A stretch of 64,000 bases of DNA from Natribacillus halophilus (GTDB taxonomy: Bacteria; Bacillota; Bacilli; Bacillales; Marinococcaceae). Shown here in pieces: positions 1 through 8,012 of the stretch. The position numbers and the translations under genes are program-made. Where the stretch lies: contig NZ_FNEN01000010.1 of the NCBI RefSeq assembly GCF_900100185.1, forward strand, positions 1 through 64,000. The letters run 5' to 3'. Within the stretch, counting starts at the first letter, position 1; the number at the start of each line of letters is the position of its first letter. The notes under the pieces were generated by a model, which was given only the letters and a program-made list of their open reading frames with translations, was not told the DNA's origin and made no database searches.

Positions 1-155
1 AGGGATCAGAAGAGCAATCTGAACCCTCAGACGGAAGCGAAGAAGGTCCGAGAGGGATCAGAAGAGCAATCTGAACCCTCAGACGGAAGCGAAGACACTC
101 CGAGAGGGTTCAAAAAAGCTATTTGAAATCTCAAAAGAATGATAGCTACTCCGAG
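1..155. repeat. 52-bp intergenic tandem repeat, about 3 units
   Basis: Units start at 1, 53 and 105. The first two are nearly identical, differing around GAAGGTC/GACACTC; the third is degenerate (ends about 155). Each unit holds the small inverted repeat TCAGA-N7-TCTGA and ends in CCGAG or a close variant. The 52-bp period is not a multiple of three, so it is unlikely to be coding. The array may begin left of the window. Confidence 0.8.
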
Positions 156-253
156 TGGGACAGTAAGTGTAATACGGAGCTGTTTTCCGTATCCCCGTAC
201 ATCCGGCGTCCGCTTCTTTATTTACGATTAATCAACGTTAGAGGGATAAAAAC

Positions 254-1642
254 ATGCCTAAAAAACCGACAAACGCCCCTGTGCAAAAAAATGAACGGAT
301 CGATGTTACTTTTCTGGACCTGACCCATGAAGGGATGGGTGTCGCCAAAGTCGATGGCTATCCGATTTTCGTGCCGGATGCCCTGCCGGGCGAAGAGGCT
401 GATGTCAAAGTCGTAAAAACGGTGAAAAACTATGGCTTTGGCCGTTTAATGAAGCGTCATGTGGAGAGTGAGCAACGCGTTGATCCGCCCTGCCCGATTT
501 ATCATTGGTGCGGCGGTTGCCAGCTCCAGCATATGAATCAGGATGCGCAGCTTCATTTAAAACGTGAACAAGTCGTGAACGCGCTGCACAAGTATATGGG
601 ACGAGACGACATCCCCGTGCACGAAACGATCGGTATGGACGAGCCATGGGCGTACCGAAATAAAGCGCAAGTGCCGGTGGCGGAGCGGGACGGTGAGCTC
701 ATCGCCGGTTTTTACGCCAAACGCTCCCATCATATCGTCGATATGGATCATTGCCTGATTCAAGGCGATCAAAATGACGCGGCCATTCAAGTCGTGAAAA
801 ATATCATGAAACGTTATAAAATAAAGCCTTACGAGGAAGCAAGCGGCCGCGGCGTCATCCGCCATATCGTCGCCCGTAGCGGACGTTTGAGCGGAGAAGT
901 GATGGTAATGCTCGTCACGAACGGCGAGGAGTTGCCTCATAAAAAGAAGATTGTGGAAGATATCCGCCAGGAAGTAAGCGGCATTCATTCCATCGTGCAA
1001 AACATCAATCCGAAAAAAACGAATGTCATTTACGGCGAGCGCACGGAAATCCTCTGGGGCGAAACATATATTGAAGAACGCATCGGCAAACTGCGCTTCG
1101 CGCTCTCACCACGTTCTTTTTTTCAAGTGAACCCGGTACAGACGGAAGCGTTGTATCAAAAAGTCCTCGAGTATGCGGAACTCCGCGGAAATGAAACGGT
1201 GATTGACGCATACTGCGGTATCGGTTCTATTTCTTTATTTTTGGCTGATGAAGTTAAAAAGGTATACGGCGTTGAAGTCGTTGGCGAGGCGATTCGTGAC
1301 GCGCGCAAGAATGCAAAACTGAACGGGATAGCAAATGTCGAATTCTCGGTCGGGAAAGCCGAAGAAGTCGTACCTTGGTGGCGGGCAGCCCTTGGCATTC
1401 AAGCCGATGTCATCGTCGTCGACCCCCCGCGCAAAGGCTGTGACGAAAAACTATTGCAAACGATGATCGAAATGCAGCCTGAGCGCATCGTATACGCATC
1501 CTGCAACCCGGCCACGCTGGCCCGCGATCTCAGGATTCTCGCGGATGGTGGCTATGATGTGAAAGAAGTTCAGCCCGTGGATATGTTTCCGCAGACGACA
1601 CACATCGAGTGTGTGGTTTCGATACGTCGGAAGGATATGTGA
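254..1642 (+). CDS. rlmD: 23S rRNA (uracil-5-)-methyltransferase, RlmD/RlmCD (RumA) family
   Basis: Uses S-adenosylmethionine to make 5-methyluridine in 23S rRNA. The order is an N-terminal TRAM RNA-binding domain (about residues 15-70), an iron-sulfur cluster motif CPIYHWCGGCQ (about 80-91), then a Rossmann methyltransferase domain with DAYCGIGSISLF, VDPPRKG and the catalytic-loop Cys in YASCNPATLARD. The ATG start follows GAGGGATAAAAAC. The 462-aa length is normal for the family. The last dozen codons, after TTH, appear to be supplied by the integrated element: the expected original tail (VESVTRLVRR) is found 47.7 kb away at 49292-49324. The gene therefore stays functional after integration. 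Confidence 0.95.
   Translation: MPKKPTNAPVQKNERIDVTFLDLTHEGMGVAKVDGYPIFVPDALPGEEADVKVVKTVKNYGFGRLMKRHVESEQRVDPPCPIYHWCGGCQLQHMNQDAQLHLKREQVVNALHKYMGRDDIPVHETIGMDEPWAYRNKAQVPVAERDGELIAGFYAKRSHHIVDMDHCLIQGDQNDAAIQVVKNIMKRYKIKPYEEASGRGVIRHIVARSGRLSGEVMVMLVTNGEELPHKKKIVEDIRQEVSGIHSIVQNINPKKTNVIYGERTEILWGETYIEERIGKLRFALSPRSFFQVNPVQTEALYQKVLEYAELRGNETVIDAYCGIGSISLFLADEVKKVYGVEVVGEAIRDARKNAKLNGIANVEFSVGKAEEVVPWWRAALGIQADVIVVDPPRKGCDEKLLQTMIEMQPERIVYASCNPATLARDLRILADGGYDVKEVQPVDMFPQTTHIECVVSIRRKDM
1595..1603. other. attL core of the ICE
   Basis: ACGACACAC inside rlmD codons TTH aligns with ACAACACAG (codons TTQ) at 49283-49291. The longest shared string is ACACA. Upstream is host rlmD; downstream is element DNA that encodes a substitute RlmD C-terminus. 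Confidence 0.7.
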
Positions 1643-1773
1643 AAGTACTGTCATTCCAGCATCCGACGAAATTTTATACGTTTGAAGAAGACGAGGATGG
1701 CTTCCTGACAAAGAAGTTAAATCATTACATCGATGTATGCGTTGCTCTCGACTTGGATCTGCCATTCGTATGA
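1639..1773 (+). CDS. 44-codon ORF at the element left end; possible detached C-terminus of the serine recombinase
   Basis: A GTG at 1639 overlaps the rlmD stop, with GGAAGG upstream. It encodes 44 aa (starting VKVLSFQHPTKFY, ending ALDLDLPFV) with no family I recognise. The frame is open back to the att core, and joining the core to the right end of the element (attP of the circular form) puts it in frame with the recombinase at 47578-49332. The circular form would then make a recombinase ending in this sequence. An intrinsic terminator begins 24 bases after the stop. It may be translated alone, translated only as a recombinase tail, or be an accidental open frame. Confidence 0.45.
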   Translation: MKVLSFQHPTKFYTFEEDEDGFLTKKLNHYIDVCVALDLDLPFV

Positions 1774-1796
1774 AAATCGATGATTAATAAAGCTAT

Positions 1797-1829
1797 GGAA
1801 ATGCCTGTATGACGGGCATTTCCTTTTTA
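1797..1829 (+). terminator. Intrinsic terminator after rlmD / the 44-codon ORF
   Basis: GGAAATGCC (1797-1805) pairs with GGCATTTCC (1815-1823), followed by five T. It lies inside the element's left end, so it would end the rlmD transcript when integrated and the recombinase transcript in the circular form. Confidence 0.8.
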
Positions 1830-1895
1830 TATACATTTTTATTTCCGGTTGCATAATAGAGCAATCGGCTTTTTTTATGAAAGGAGATGTGGGGC

Positions 1896-2765
1896 ATGCC
1901 GAATTCAGACAATCTTTCAACTGTGCGAACGGAAAAAGTGGAGGAAATTCCATTATTGGAGATCAGTCATTTTCCTAATCATCCTTTTAAAGTCAAGGTC
2001 GATGAAGAAATGCTGGAAATGGCAGAAAGTGTGGATCAATATGGTGTCCTTGTTCCTGGGCTTGTACGACCGACGGGAGAAGGTGGATATGAAATGATTT
2101 CAGGACATCGACGGAAAAAGGCTAGTGAGCTTACGGGTATTTCTTCGATGCCTTGTATTGTTCGTGAAATGGAGGACGATGAGGCGACCATTATTATGGT
2201 GGATAGCAATTTGCAAAGGGAAAATATAGCGCCGAGTGAAAAAGCTTTTGCCTTTAAGATGAAGTTGGAAATGATAAAAAGGAAAACAGGACGACTTTCT
2301 AAAGAAAACGTGTCTCAAGTTGAGACAAAAAAACGAGCGGATGAAATACTAGGGGAACAATTAGGAGAAAATAGAAATCAAATACAGCGGTATATTCGTT
2401 TAACGAAGCTAATTACGCCAATTCTTGAAATGGTCGATGAAAAAGAAATTGCGTTTACCCCAGCGGTGGAATTGTCGTATTTAGGAGAAAATGAGCAAGA
2501 AACTCTTTACGAGACGATGCAATCAGAAGTATGCACCCCTTCCTTGTCTCAAGCGATACGAATGAAGAAAATGAGCCAAGAGAATAAGTTAGATACGGAT
2601 ATGATTCTTTCAATTCTTAGTGAACAGAAGCCGAATCAAAAAGAGAAAATAACGATCCAAAAAGAACAAATAAACCAATATTTCCCATCTGGTTATACGG
2701 ATAAGCAAAAAGAAGAGGTGATTGTAAAGTTATTAAAACGGTGGAGTAGTAATAGAAGATTTTAA
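1896..2765 (+). CDS. ParB/Spo0J-family nuclease-domain protein of the ICE
   Basis: About 289 aa. The N-terminal ParB domain includes the GHRRKKASEL motif (about residue 70) and the ENLQRENI-like segment DSNLQRENIAPSEKA, followed by the helix-turn-helix linker region (LGENRNQIQRYIRL). I chose ATG 1896 because AAGGAG (1881-1886) sits at a proper distance; ATG 1887 is too close. ParB-like proteins are common at the start of ICE backbones and may aid maintenance of the circular form, or act on DNA or transcription; no ParA gene is adjacent, so classical partitioning is uncertain. Confidence 0.85.
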   Translation: MPNSDNLSTVRTEKVEEIPLLEISHFPNHPFKVKVDEEMLEMAESVDQYGVLVPGLVRPTGEGGYEMISGHRRKKASELTGISSMPCIVREMEDDEATIIMVDSNLQRENIAPSEKAFAFKMKLEMIKRKTGRLSKENVSQVETKKRADEILGEQLGENRNQIQRYIRLTKLITPILEMVDEKEIAFTPAVELSYLGENEQETLYETMQSEVCTPSLSQAIRMKKMSQENKLDTDMILSILSEQKPNQKEKITIQKEQINQYFPSGYTDKQKEEVIVKLLKRWSSNRRF

Positions 2766-2881
2766 AATCAGCCCAGTTTATAGATAGCTTTTAGGATACT
2801 TGAAAGTGGTTTTTCCATACATTTTGATTCTCTGGTTTTTTACAGGGAAATTTTTTATGTCAGAAGAGGATGAATACTGCT

Positions 2882-3034
2882 ATGAATTTTACAGAAGGAA
2901 AATGGCGTGAATATGAACGTCTCATGAAAGAAACTCCGGGATTTGATAGAGGGAAAGGCATTCAAGATGATCACTCTTCCTCATGTAATAAAAGACAAGT
3001 CAAAGAAGAGGTTATTGTCTCTAAACGCAAATGA
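2882..3034 (+). CDS. Small hypothetical ICE protein (50 aa)
   Basis: The ORF begins MNFTEGKWREYERLMKETPG and ends with a basic tail (VIVSKRK). A purine-rich AGAAGAGG lies upstream; an in-frame ATG at 2870 is an alternative start. It is hydrophilic and I know no function. It sits between the ParB-like gene and the DUF961 gene in the same orientation, so it is probably part of the early ICE operon. Confidence 0.45.
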   Translation: MNFTEGKWREYERLMKETPGFDRGKGIQDDHSSSCNKRQVKEEVIVSKRK

Positions 3035-3148
3035 GATGAATATCTGTGGCTACTTTCATTAAAGGGGGTGATGCTCCATTCGAACGAATATTTGATTTAT
3101 AACTGGCTGTATAACGGTTTTTATTCTATGAAAAGGAGAGATCATTTA

Positions 3149-3550
3149 ATGAGTTATCAAAATGGCATTTTTGCAGATCCAGCGACCTTTGGAGAATTGC
3201 GTTTCGTGGGGCATCAACGGGATCGTTATAAATTTGACCGGGTCCGCCAACAACGAACCGATATTTTGGAAGGCCGCGTGTATAAATTGGTGTCTTCCGT
3301 TCAACGGTCCGAAATCGAAGTGGAAGTACCTGAACACGTGGGAGAAATCGAGTTTGATTTTATGGAGCCGGTCGAAGTGAAACATCCGCTCATTACTGGC
3401 ATGGCGCAAGCGCAAAACAATTTTGCCCAAATTCGTTGGATGACGCGTGTTGAAGATATTGTTAAAGCGAATGCCGGCAGTGGCATGACTTCTGTTGCTT
3501 CCTCTTCATCCAAGAAAGAATCGATCACGGAAGGAACCGACAAAAAATAA
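3149..3550 (+). CDS. YdcP/DUF961 family protein (Tn916 Orf22/23-like)
   Basis: About 133 aa from ATG 3149, preceded by AAAAGGAGAG. The FGELRF motif near the N-terminus and the alternating beta-rich pattern (VYKLVSSVQRSEIEVEVPEH, EFDFMEPVEV, WMTRVEDIV) match DUF961 proteins, which in Tn916 and ICEBs1 stand at the head of the transfer operon (Orf23/Orf22, YdcP). The biochemical role is not established. The longer in-frame upstream extension (to 3068) lacks a good ribosome site. The Ser/Lys-rich tail is presumably disordered. Confidence 0.85.
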   Translation: MSYQNGIFADPATFGELRFVGHQRDRYKFDRVRQQRTDILEGRVYKLVSSVQRSEIEVEVPEHVGEIEFDFMEPVEVKHPLITGMAQAQNNFAQIRWMTRVEDIVKANAGSGMTSVASSSSKKESITEGTDKK

Positions 3551-3560
3551 AGCATCCAGG

Positions 3561-3599
3561 CGTGTTGGCTGATCAAAGCTGGCACGCTTTTCGTTTGCC
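3561..3599 (+). terminator. Intrinsic terminator or attenuator after the DUF961 gene
   Basis: GCGTGTTGGC pairs with GCTGGCACGC (with G-T pairs) and is followed by TTTTCG. It would end or attenuate transcription before the small ORF at 3619. Confidence 0.55.
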
Positions 3600-3618
3600 C
3601 AGAAAGGCGGAATCACGA

Positions 3619-3813
3619 ATGGAAGGCTGCCGGGAAGAACATGAACAACGCGTCTTAGAATGGATCGGCGACCATTTTTATTTGGACCAAATCGAGGTGC
3701 GAGATTATCCGCTTTTTCCGTGTGGCAAATGGATGACCGATCGGAATGGAGAGACCATGATTGTATTTTGGGATATGCTCGATGATCGGATTTCGTATGT
3801 CGTTGAAAACTGA
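3619..3813 (+). CDS. Small hypothetical ICE protein (64 aa)
   Basis: ATG 3619 follows AGAAAGGCGG; a longer GTG form from 3562 would run through the terminator hairpin and is unlikely. The product begins MEGCREEHEQRVLEWIGDHF, is acidic, and contains a WDMLDDRISYVVE end. It lies 3 bases before the coupling-protein gene, so it is probably co-translated with it. No family recognised. Position matches the small Orf22-like genes before orf21 in Tn916 elements. Confidence 0.6.
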   Translation: MEGCREEHEQRVLEWIGDHFYLDQIEVRDYPLFPCGKWMTDRNGETMIVFWDMLDDRISYVVEN

Positions 3814-3816
3814 GAG

Positions 3817-5262
3817 GTGACGTCTATCATCAAGGATCGGTTATGGAAATATCGAGGAAGACGTATCCGTCGCCATATGCGCCATGCTGTATTACGGACC
3901 GGTCTTCTTCTTTTTGGGCTGTTCTTTTTCCTCACGTTAGGCATTTACTTCCGTGACCCCATAATGCATGGGCGACCATGGTTGGAGTTATCAACCTATC
4001 AAGCCATTCGAGATTGGGACTGGCTCAATATCAGTGTGGGTTTCTTCCTTGCTATCGTTGTTGGGATACTGGCGGTCGGTCTGTCCTACGTGATCTTTTA
4101 CGATGGATACAAACGCCTGTCTCACAAACAAAAACTGGCTCGGATGTTTATTTCCAATGGGATGATGGAGACGGCAAACATGGATAAAAAGATACCGTGG
4201 AATCATCGAAAAAAGCAGAAAACCAAGGTAACCTACTTTCCGAAAGCCTACTACCGCGTCAAGGATAATTATATCCATATCAAGATAGCGATGGATATGA
4301 CCAAACACCAGAAACAGTATTTAAACCTTGGAGAGGACATCGAAAACGGCTTTTATGCAGATACGGGAGAGCGGGAACTGGAAGACGGCTACATCTCCTA
4401 CCGATTCCTCTACGATGTAAGAAGAAATCGCATTTCGATCAACGATGTCAAAGCCGAAAATGGTTCCTTGAAACTGATGAAGCACATCGAATGGGCGTAT
4501 GATTCGCTCCCTCATATGTTAATCGCCGGCGGAACCGGTGGAGGAAAAACCTACTTTATTCTGACGATGATCGATAGCTTAATCAAGTCGGGAGCCGTCG
4601 TCTATATTCTTGATCCGAAACGTTCCGACCTCGCTGATTTAGCGGACGTCATGCCGAAAGGCACCGTGTTGTACACGCCAAGCGCCATGATGAAAGTATT
4701 GCGGGAATCCGTGGATGCGATGATGAAACGATCCGAAGAGATGAAAAAAATGCCGAACTATCAAACGGGAGGAAACTACGCCGATGTAGGGTTGCCGCCC
4801 GTTTTTATTGTGTTCGATGAGTATGTCGCTTTCATGGAATCCCTTGATCGGATGGAACAGATGAAGGCGCTCGAATACATGAAGCAGGTGATCATGTTGG
4901 GGCGCCAGATGGGCTATTTCCTTATCCTTGCCGCCCAACGCCCGGATGCCAAATATCTTGCCGATGGGATACGCGACCAGTTTAACTTTCGTGTTGCTTT
5001 GGGTCGGATGTCGGAAGCTGGCTATGGCATGATGTTTGGCGACACCGACAAACGCTTCATTTTCAAGAACATCAAGGGGCGTGGCTATGCCGATACCGGA
5101 ACCTCGGTGATTAGTGAATTTTATACCCCGCTTGTCCCGAAAGAGTATGATTTTCTTAAGGAAATCGGGACGTCCGCCCCGGGAATGGAGCGAGCGTTGG
5201 CGGCGGTAGCCGCCAGCGGTAGCGATCGCGAGCGGAATGAAGGGGCGCCCGGAGGCGCGTAG
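3817..5262 (+). CDS. FtsK/SpoIIIE-type conjugation coupling protein (Tn916 Orf21 / ICEBs1 ConQ, TcpA class)
   Basis: About 481 aa. Two membrane segments near the N-terminus (residues about 27-45 and 70-95), then an FtsK-HerA ATPase: Walker A AGGTGGGKTYF (about 236-246) and Walker B VFIVFDEYVAF (about 327-337), with AAQRPD following. It would bring the relaxase-DNA complex to the mating channel. The annotated GTG at 3817 lies 3 bases after the previous stop; the ribosome site is poor there, so the start is uncertain. The C-terminus is Gly/Ala/Arg-rich and the stop lies inside the oriT-proximal hairpin. Confidence 0.92.
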   Translation: MTSIIKDRLWKYRGRRIRRHMRHAVLRTGLLLFGLFFFLTLGIYFRDPIMHGRPWLELSTYQAIRDWDWLNISVGFFLAIVVGILAVGLSYVIFYDGYKRLSHKQKLARMFISNGMMETANMDKKIPWNHRKKQKTKVTYFPKAYYRVKDNYIHIKIAMDMTKHQKQYLNLGEDIENGFYADTGERELEDGYISYRFLYDVRRNRISINDVKAENGSLKLMKHIEWAYDSLPHMLIAGGTGGGKTYFILTMIDSLIKSGAVVYILDPKRSDLADLADVMPKGTVLYTPSAMMKVLRESVDAMMKRSEEMKKMPNYQTGGNYADVGLPPVFIVFDEYVAFMESLDRMEQMKALEYMKQVIMLGRQMGYFLILAAQRPDAKYLADGIRDQFNFRVALGRMSEAGYGMMFGDTDKRFIFKNIKGRGYADTGTSVISEFYTPLVPKEYDFLKEIGTSAPGMERALAAVAASGSDRERNEGAPGGA

Positions 5263-5302
5263 CGCCGCAGGGTCCTACCCCCTCCTGCTTACAGGGGGGT
5301 AG
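5254..5302. other. Candidate origin of transfer (oriT)
   Basis: An inverted repeat CTACCCCC (5275-5282) / GGGGGTAG (5295-5302) encloses TCCTGCTTACAG. This closely resembles the nic hairpin of ICEBs1/Tn916-type oriT (C-run, GCTAAC, G-run) and stands directly before the MobT-type relaxase, the expected place. A second perfect hairpin GGCGC-GTA-GCGCC lies at 5254-5266. By analogy the nick would fall near TTAC/AGGGG. Confidence 0.75.
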
Positions 5303-5331
5303 AAATGATATCGCGAAAGGAGGGATGATGC

Positions 5332-6348
5332 ATGACAGAAGCCGAAGAACAGCCGCTGACAGCGATGGTGGACTATCTTCGGGTGTCATTCAAGCATCAG
5401 GACGAGGATCGCATCATCCAAAACGTGTTAGGCATCAAAAAAGCGTTTATGATTCATGAAGAGCGAGCGTTCTACGGGTATGTCGGCACCTATGCCCTGG
5501 ATTTTATCCGCGTGCTCTATTCCGTTCCCGGCGACGCGAAAGGAACCTTAATTGAATTGAGCGGCCAAGGCTGCCGGCAGTATGAAACGTTTTTAAAGGG
5601 CATGAAGAAAACGTGGTTTGATTTTCTCCAGCAATGCCTTCAAAACGGCGGCACCTTTACCCGTCTGGATATCGCCATTGACGATCACAAACCGTATTTT
5701 TCCCTCCTGAAGATTCGTGACAAAATCGAACAACAGGAATGTACGACACGGTTTAAAAAGATTCGCTTTCATTCCAGTGTCAATGCGAAGGATTGGCAGC
5801 GCGGCGGCCACACCATATATTTTGGTTCCCGTAAATCGGATGTCCACATCTGCTTTTATGAAAAAAATTACGAACAGGCGGAAAAATGGAACCTTCCCTT
5901 AGAAGATTTCGGGGACTGGAATCGCTATGAAATTCGCATGAAAGATCAGCGAGCCCAAGAAGCGATTCGCCATTTAGTTGATCGCCAAGATTTTAAAGGC
6001 GTCGCCATGGAAGTCATCAACAACTATCTTCGTTTTGTAGAGGCCAGGGATGTGCACCGGCGCTATTGGGATACGAGCCTGTTTTGGCAAACGTTTGTCG
6101 AGGACTTTGGGCACTTACGCCTCTTTGTGGAACCGGCTCAAGACTTTTACGAAAAAAGCTTGAATTGGATGAAGAATTATTGCGCACCGACCATGAAAAT
6201 GGTGTGGGAAAAAGACCGGATATTAGGCACGAACGATTTGATGGATATGATCCATTTTTCCGACATGGGCAAGCGTCAAGAAAAAATGCTGGATGTTTTG
6301 GTGACGGACATTGACGACATGATGATACGCGAAAAAGCCTTCCTTTGA
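5332..6348 (+). CDS. mobT: MobT-family relaxase / replication initiation factor (Tn916 Orf20, ICEBs1 NicK-like)
   Basis: 338 aa, ATG after AAAGGAGGG. Rep_trans-type relaxase: MVDYLRVSFKHQD near the N-terminus, the acidic metal-binding segment FTRLDIAIDDHKPYF (about 106-120), and the catalytic-tyrosine region including IYFGSRKSDVHICFYEKNYE (about 163-182). It nicks oriT, attaches to the 5' end and starts rolling-circle transfer and replication of the circular ICE. It lies just after the oriT hairpin and is followed by a terminator. Confidence 0.93.
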   Translation: MTEAEEQPLTAMVDYLRVSFKHQDEDRIIQNVLGIKKAFMIHEERAFYGYVGTYALDFIRVLYSVPGDAKGTLIELSGQGCRQYETFLKGMKKTWFDFLQQCLQNGGTFTRLDIAIDDHKPYFSLLKIRDKIEQQECTTRFKKIRFHSSVNAKDWQRGGHTIYFGSRKSDVHICFYEKNYEQAEKWNLPLEDFGDWNRYEIRMKDQRAQEAIRHLVDRQDFKGVAMEVINNYLRFVEARDVHRRYWDTSLFWQTFVEDFGHLRLFVEPAQDFYEKSLNWMKNYCAPTMKMVWEKDRILGTNDLMDMIHFSDMGKRQEKMLDVLVTDIDDMMIREKAFL

Positions 6349-6366
6349 ACAAGGAGGCTTTTTTGT
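6330..6366 (+). terminator. Intrinsic terminator after the relaxase gene
   Basis: AAAGCCTTCCTT pairs with AAGGAGGCTTTT, followed by further T. The stem overlaps the relaxase stop codon. Confidence 0.8.
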
Positions 6367-6404
6367 TTGGATTCAACACCCATAACGTTCATTCGCTTCC
6401 ATAT

Positions 6405-6640
6405 AGGTATCCTGTCAACGGTAAGCGGACCGCTTGTAGCGGGAGCATTAAGGAGTTGACAGGAATGAGGCTTGACACCCTCTTGGCTTTGGAAGAAAAC
6501 ACTTTTTCTTCCTTGCCGCCCGGCGAGGGAGCCCCCGATTGCAATCGGGGGTTGGGGGTAAAAAAATGGCGGTCAAGCTGGCTCAGCTTGCAGGTTTGGA
6601 CAGCGTCCAAGATTTTACAGGAATGAAAGGTTTGCCCGAA
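6405..6640. other. Hairpin-rich non-coding region, candidate single-strand origin (sso)
   Basis: About 320 bases without a convincing gene between the relaxase and ardA. It holds an outer repeat CCTGTCAAC / GTTGACAGG (6411-6464), an inner AGCGGACCGCT, a perfect GC-rich palindrome CCCCCGATTG/CAATCGGGGG (6534-6553), CAAGCTG-GCT-CAGCTTG and TTGGAC-AGC-GTCCAA. Tn916 and ICEBs1 have an sso close to the relaxase gene that starts second-strand synthesis; this region is in the right place. A regulatory leader for ardA is the alternative. Confidence 0.5.
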
Positions 6641-6682
6641 CGATAGGAATTTGTTTTGTCTTAGGAAAGGATGTGAAAAAAG

Positions 6683-7180
6683 ATGGACATGCATGTGTTC
6701 ATTGTGAATCTTGGAAAATATAACGAGGGGGAATCGGTGGGCGCGTGGTTTACCCCGCCGATTCATATGGAGTACGTCCAAGAACGCATCGGTTTGAATG
6801 GCACGTATGAAGAATATGCGATTCACGATTATGAACTTCCATTTGATATTGGCGAATATACTCCGATTGAGGAAGTCAACCGTCTATGTGAAATGGCGGA
6901 AGAATTAAGTGGGACGCCGATGGCAGGGGCGATCAGAGAACTCCAGGATTATTTTGGTAGCTTTGAGGAACTGATGGAGCGACAAGACGATATTATTTAT
7001 TATCCCGACTGTAACGATATGGAGGATGTAGCCATCTACCTGATTGAAGAAACAGGGATATTGGGCGAAATCCCCGGCCAACTGCAAGGCTATATTGACT
7101 ATAAAGCTTTTGGACGTGACCTTGAATTGAATGGGGGTTTTCTTGTCACGTCTCATGGGATTTTTGAAATTGTCCATTAA
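6683..7180 (+). CDS. ardA: Antirestriction protein ArdA
   Basis: 165 aa, the usual ArdA length, and very acidic. The N-terminal strand VFIVNLGKYNEGESVGAWF matches ArdA proteins (the family includes Tn916 Orf18). ArdA dimers mimic bent B-form DNA and block type I restriction enzymes, protecting the single-stranded DNA once it becomes duplex in a recipient. The ATG follows AGGAAAGGATGTGAAAAAAG. It is the first of a probable two-gene unit with the ORF at 7183. Confidence 0.93.
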   Translation: MDMHVFIVNLGKYNEGESVGAWFTPPIHMEYVQERIGLNGTYEEYAIHDYELPFDIGEYTPIEEVNRLCEMAEELSGTPMAGAIRELQDYFGSFEELMERQDDIIYYPDCNDMEDVAIYLIEETGILGEIPGQLQGYIDYKAFGRDLELNGGFLVTSHGIFEIVH

Positions 7181-7182
7181 CC

Positions 7183-7875
7183 ATGAGGAACGCAATTACA
7201 GGGTTGGTGGTTATATTCCTTATGATTAGAAATTTAGATTTTGTTCGTAGAGGTTTGACGCATTTAAATGTTGACGTGGATATAAGAAACATTGAACGAG
7301 CGATGGTTGATGAAGCAGAGAATCATTGTATTCGTTATGGGGAACCATTCATGATTCGCGTGCCTTTTTATCATGGCTTACGTGATTTAGGGTTTGATGA
7401 AGAAGGGGTTCTATCATTAGATGTGGTCCTGTTTGCGGTGAGAGATAGGGAGGCCTATACAAAGCATGGAGAGCCTATGTCTATCGACTATGTAGGCATC
7501 TTTGATCTGTTTATTGTTCCTTTGGAATATCAGGCAGTCCTTGAAAAAAGAGCAGATGAAAGAGAAGAAATGGAGGGCGATGATGAAATGAAACAAGTGG
7601 CATTGTTGAATCGTTCCTATTTAGAAAAGGCGTTGGATGATGTCGGCATGGTGGATGCAACAGAAGAAATCGTTGAACGCATGAAAGAACATGTGCTTTC
7701 GATGGTCAAACATCTTTATGAACAGTTTGTCATTGATGTTCGATGCATGGTGGATGATGTGTTGGAGACCATTCGACTTGTGTTTATCACGACAGAACAT
7801 GTGGACCCGCCCGAAGATGGCGAAGAACAACCGCAATATGTCGAATTTGTCTCCCTCGAACAAGCAAACGAGTGA
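7183..7875 (+). CDS. Hypothetical acidic ICE protein next to ardA (230 aa or shorter)
   Basis: The frame begins 3 bases after the ardA stop; ATG 7222 (MIRNLDFVRRGLTHL) is an alternative start. The product is acidic and mostly helical by eye, with a hydrophilic middle (EKRADEREEMEGDDEMK) and helices such as VERMKEHVLSMVKHLYEQF. I recognise no family. The position, coupled to ardA and before the mating-channel genes, suggests an accessory or anti-defence role, which is inference. Strong T-run terminator follows. Confidence 0.7.
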   Translation: MRNAITGLVVIFLMIRNLDFVRRGLTHLNVDVDIRNIERAMVDEAENHCIRYGEPFMIRVPFYHGLRDLGFDEEGVLSLDVVLFAVRDREAYTKHGEPMSIDYVGIFDLFIVPLEYQAVLEKRADEREEMEGDDEMKQVALLNRSYLEKALDDVGMVDATEEIVERMKEHVLSMVKHLYEQFVIDVRCMVDDVLETIRLVFITTEHVDPPEDGEEQPQYVEFVSLEQANE

Positions 7876-7946
7876 TTGTTTATGACTAACCAATGTACCG
7901 AAAACCCATTAACGGTAGGAAAAAAGGTATATGGAATAGGCGTCGC

Positions 7947-7982
7947 CAACAAGGGTGTTACGAAGCGTAACATCCTTTTTCT
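7947..7982 (+). terminator. Intrinsic terminator
   Basis: AAGGGTGTTACG pairs with CGTAACATCCTT, followed by T5. It separates the ardA unit from the channel genes. Confidence 0.75.
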
Positions 7983-8012
7983 ATTGGCCGGAAAAAGAGA
8001 GGGGATGAAGGG

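Noticed and set aside
1-250. Repeat region read as a protein (frame RDQKSNLNPQTEAK...)
   Set aside because: 52-bp period shifts frame each unit, no start or ribosome site.
557-1000. 147-aa minus-strand ORF inside rlmD
   Set aside because: Opposite to a clear conserved gene, no family features.
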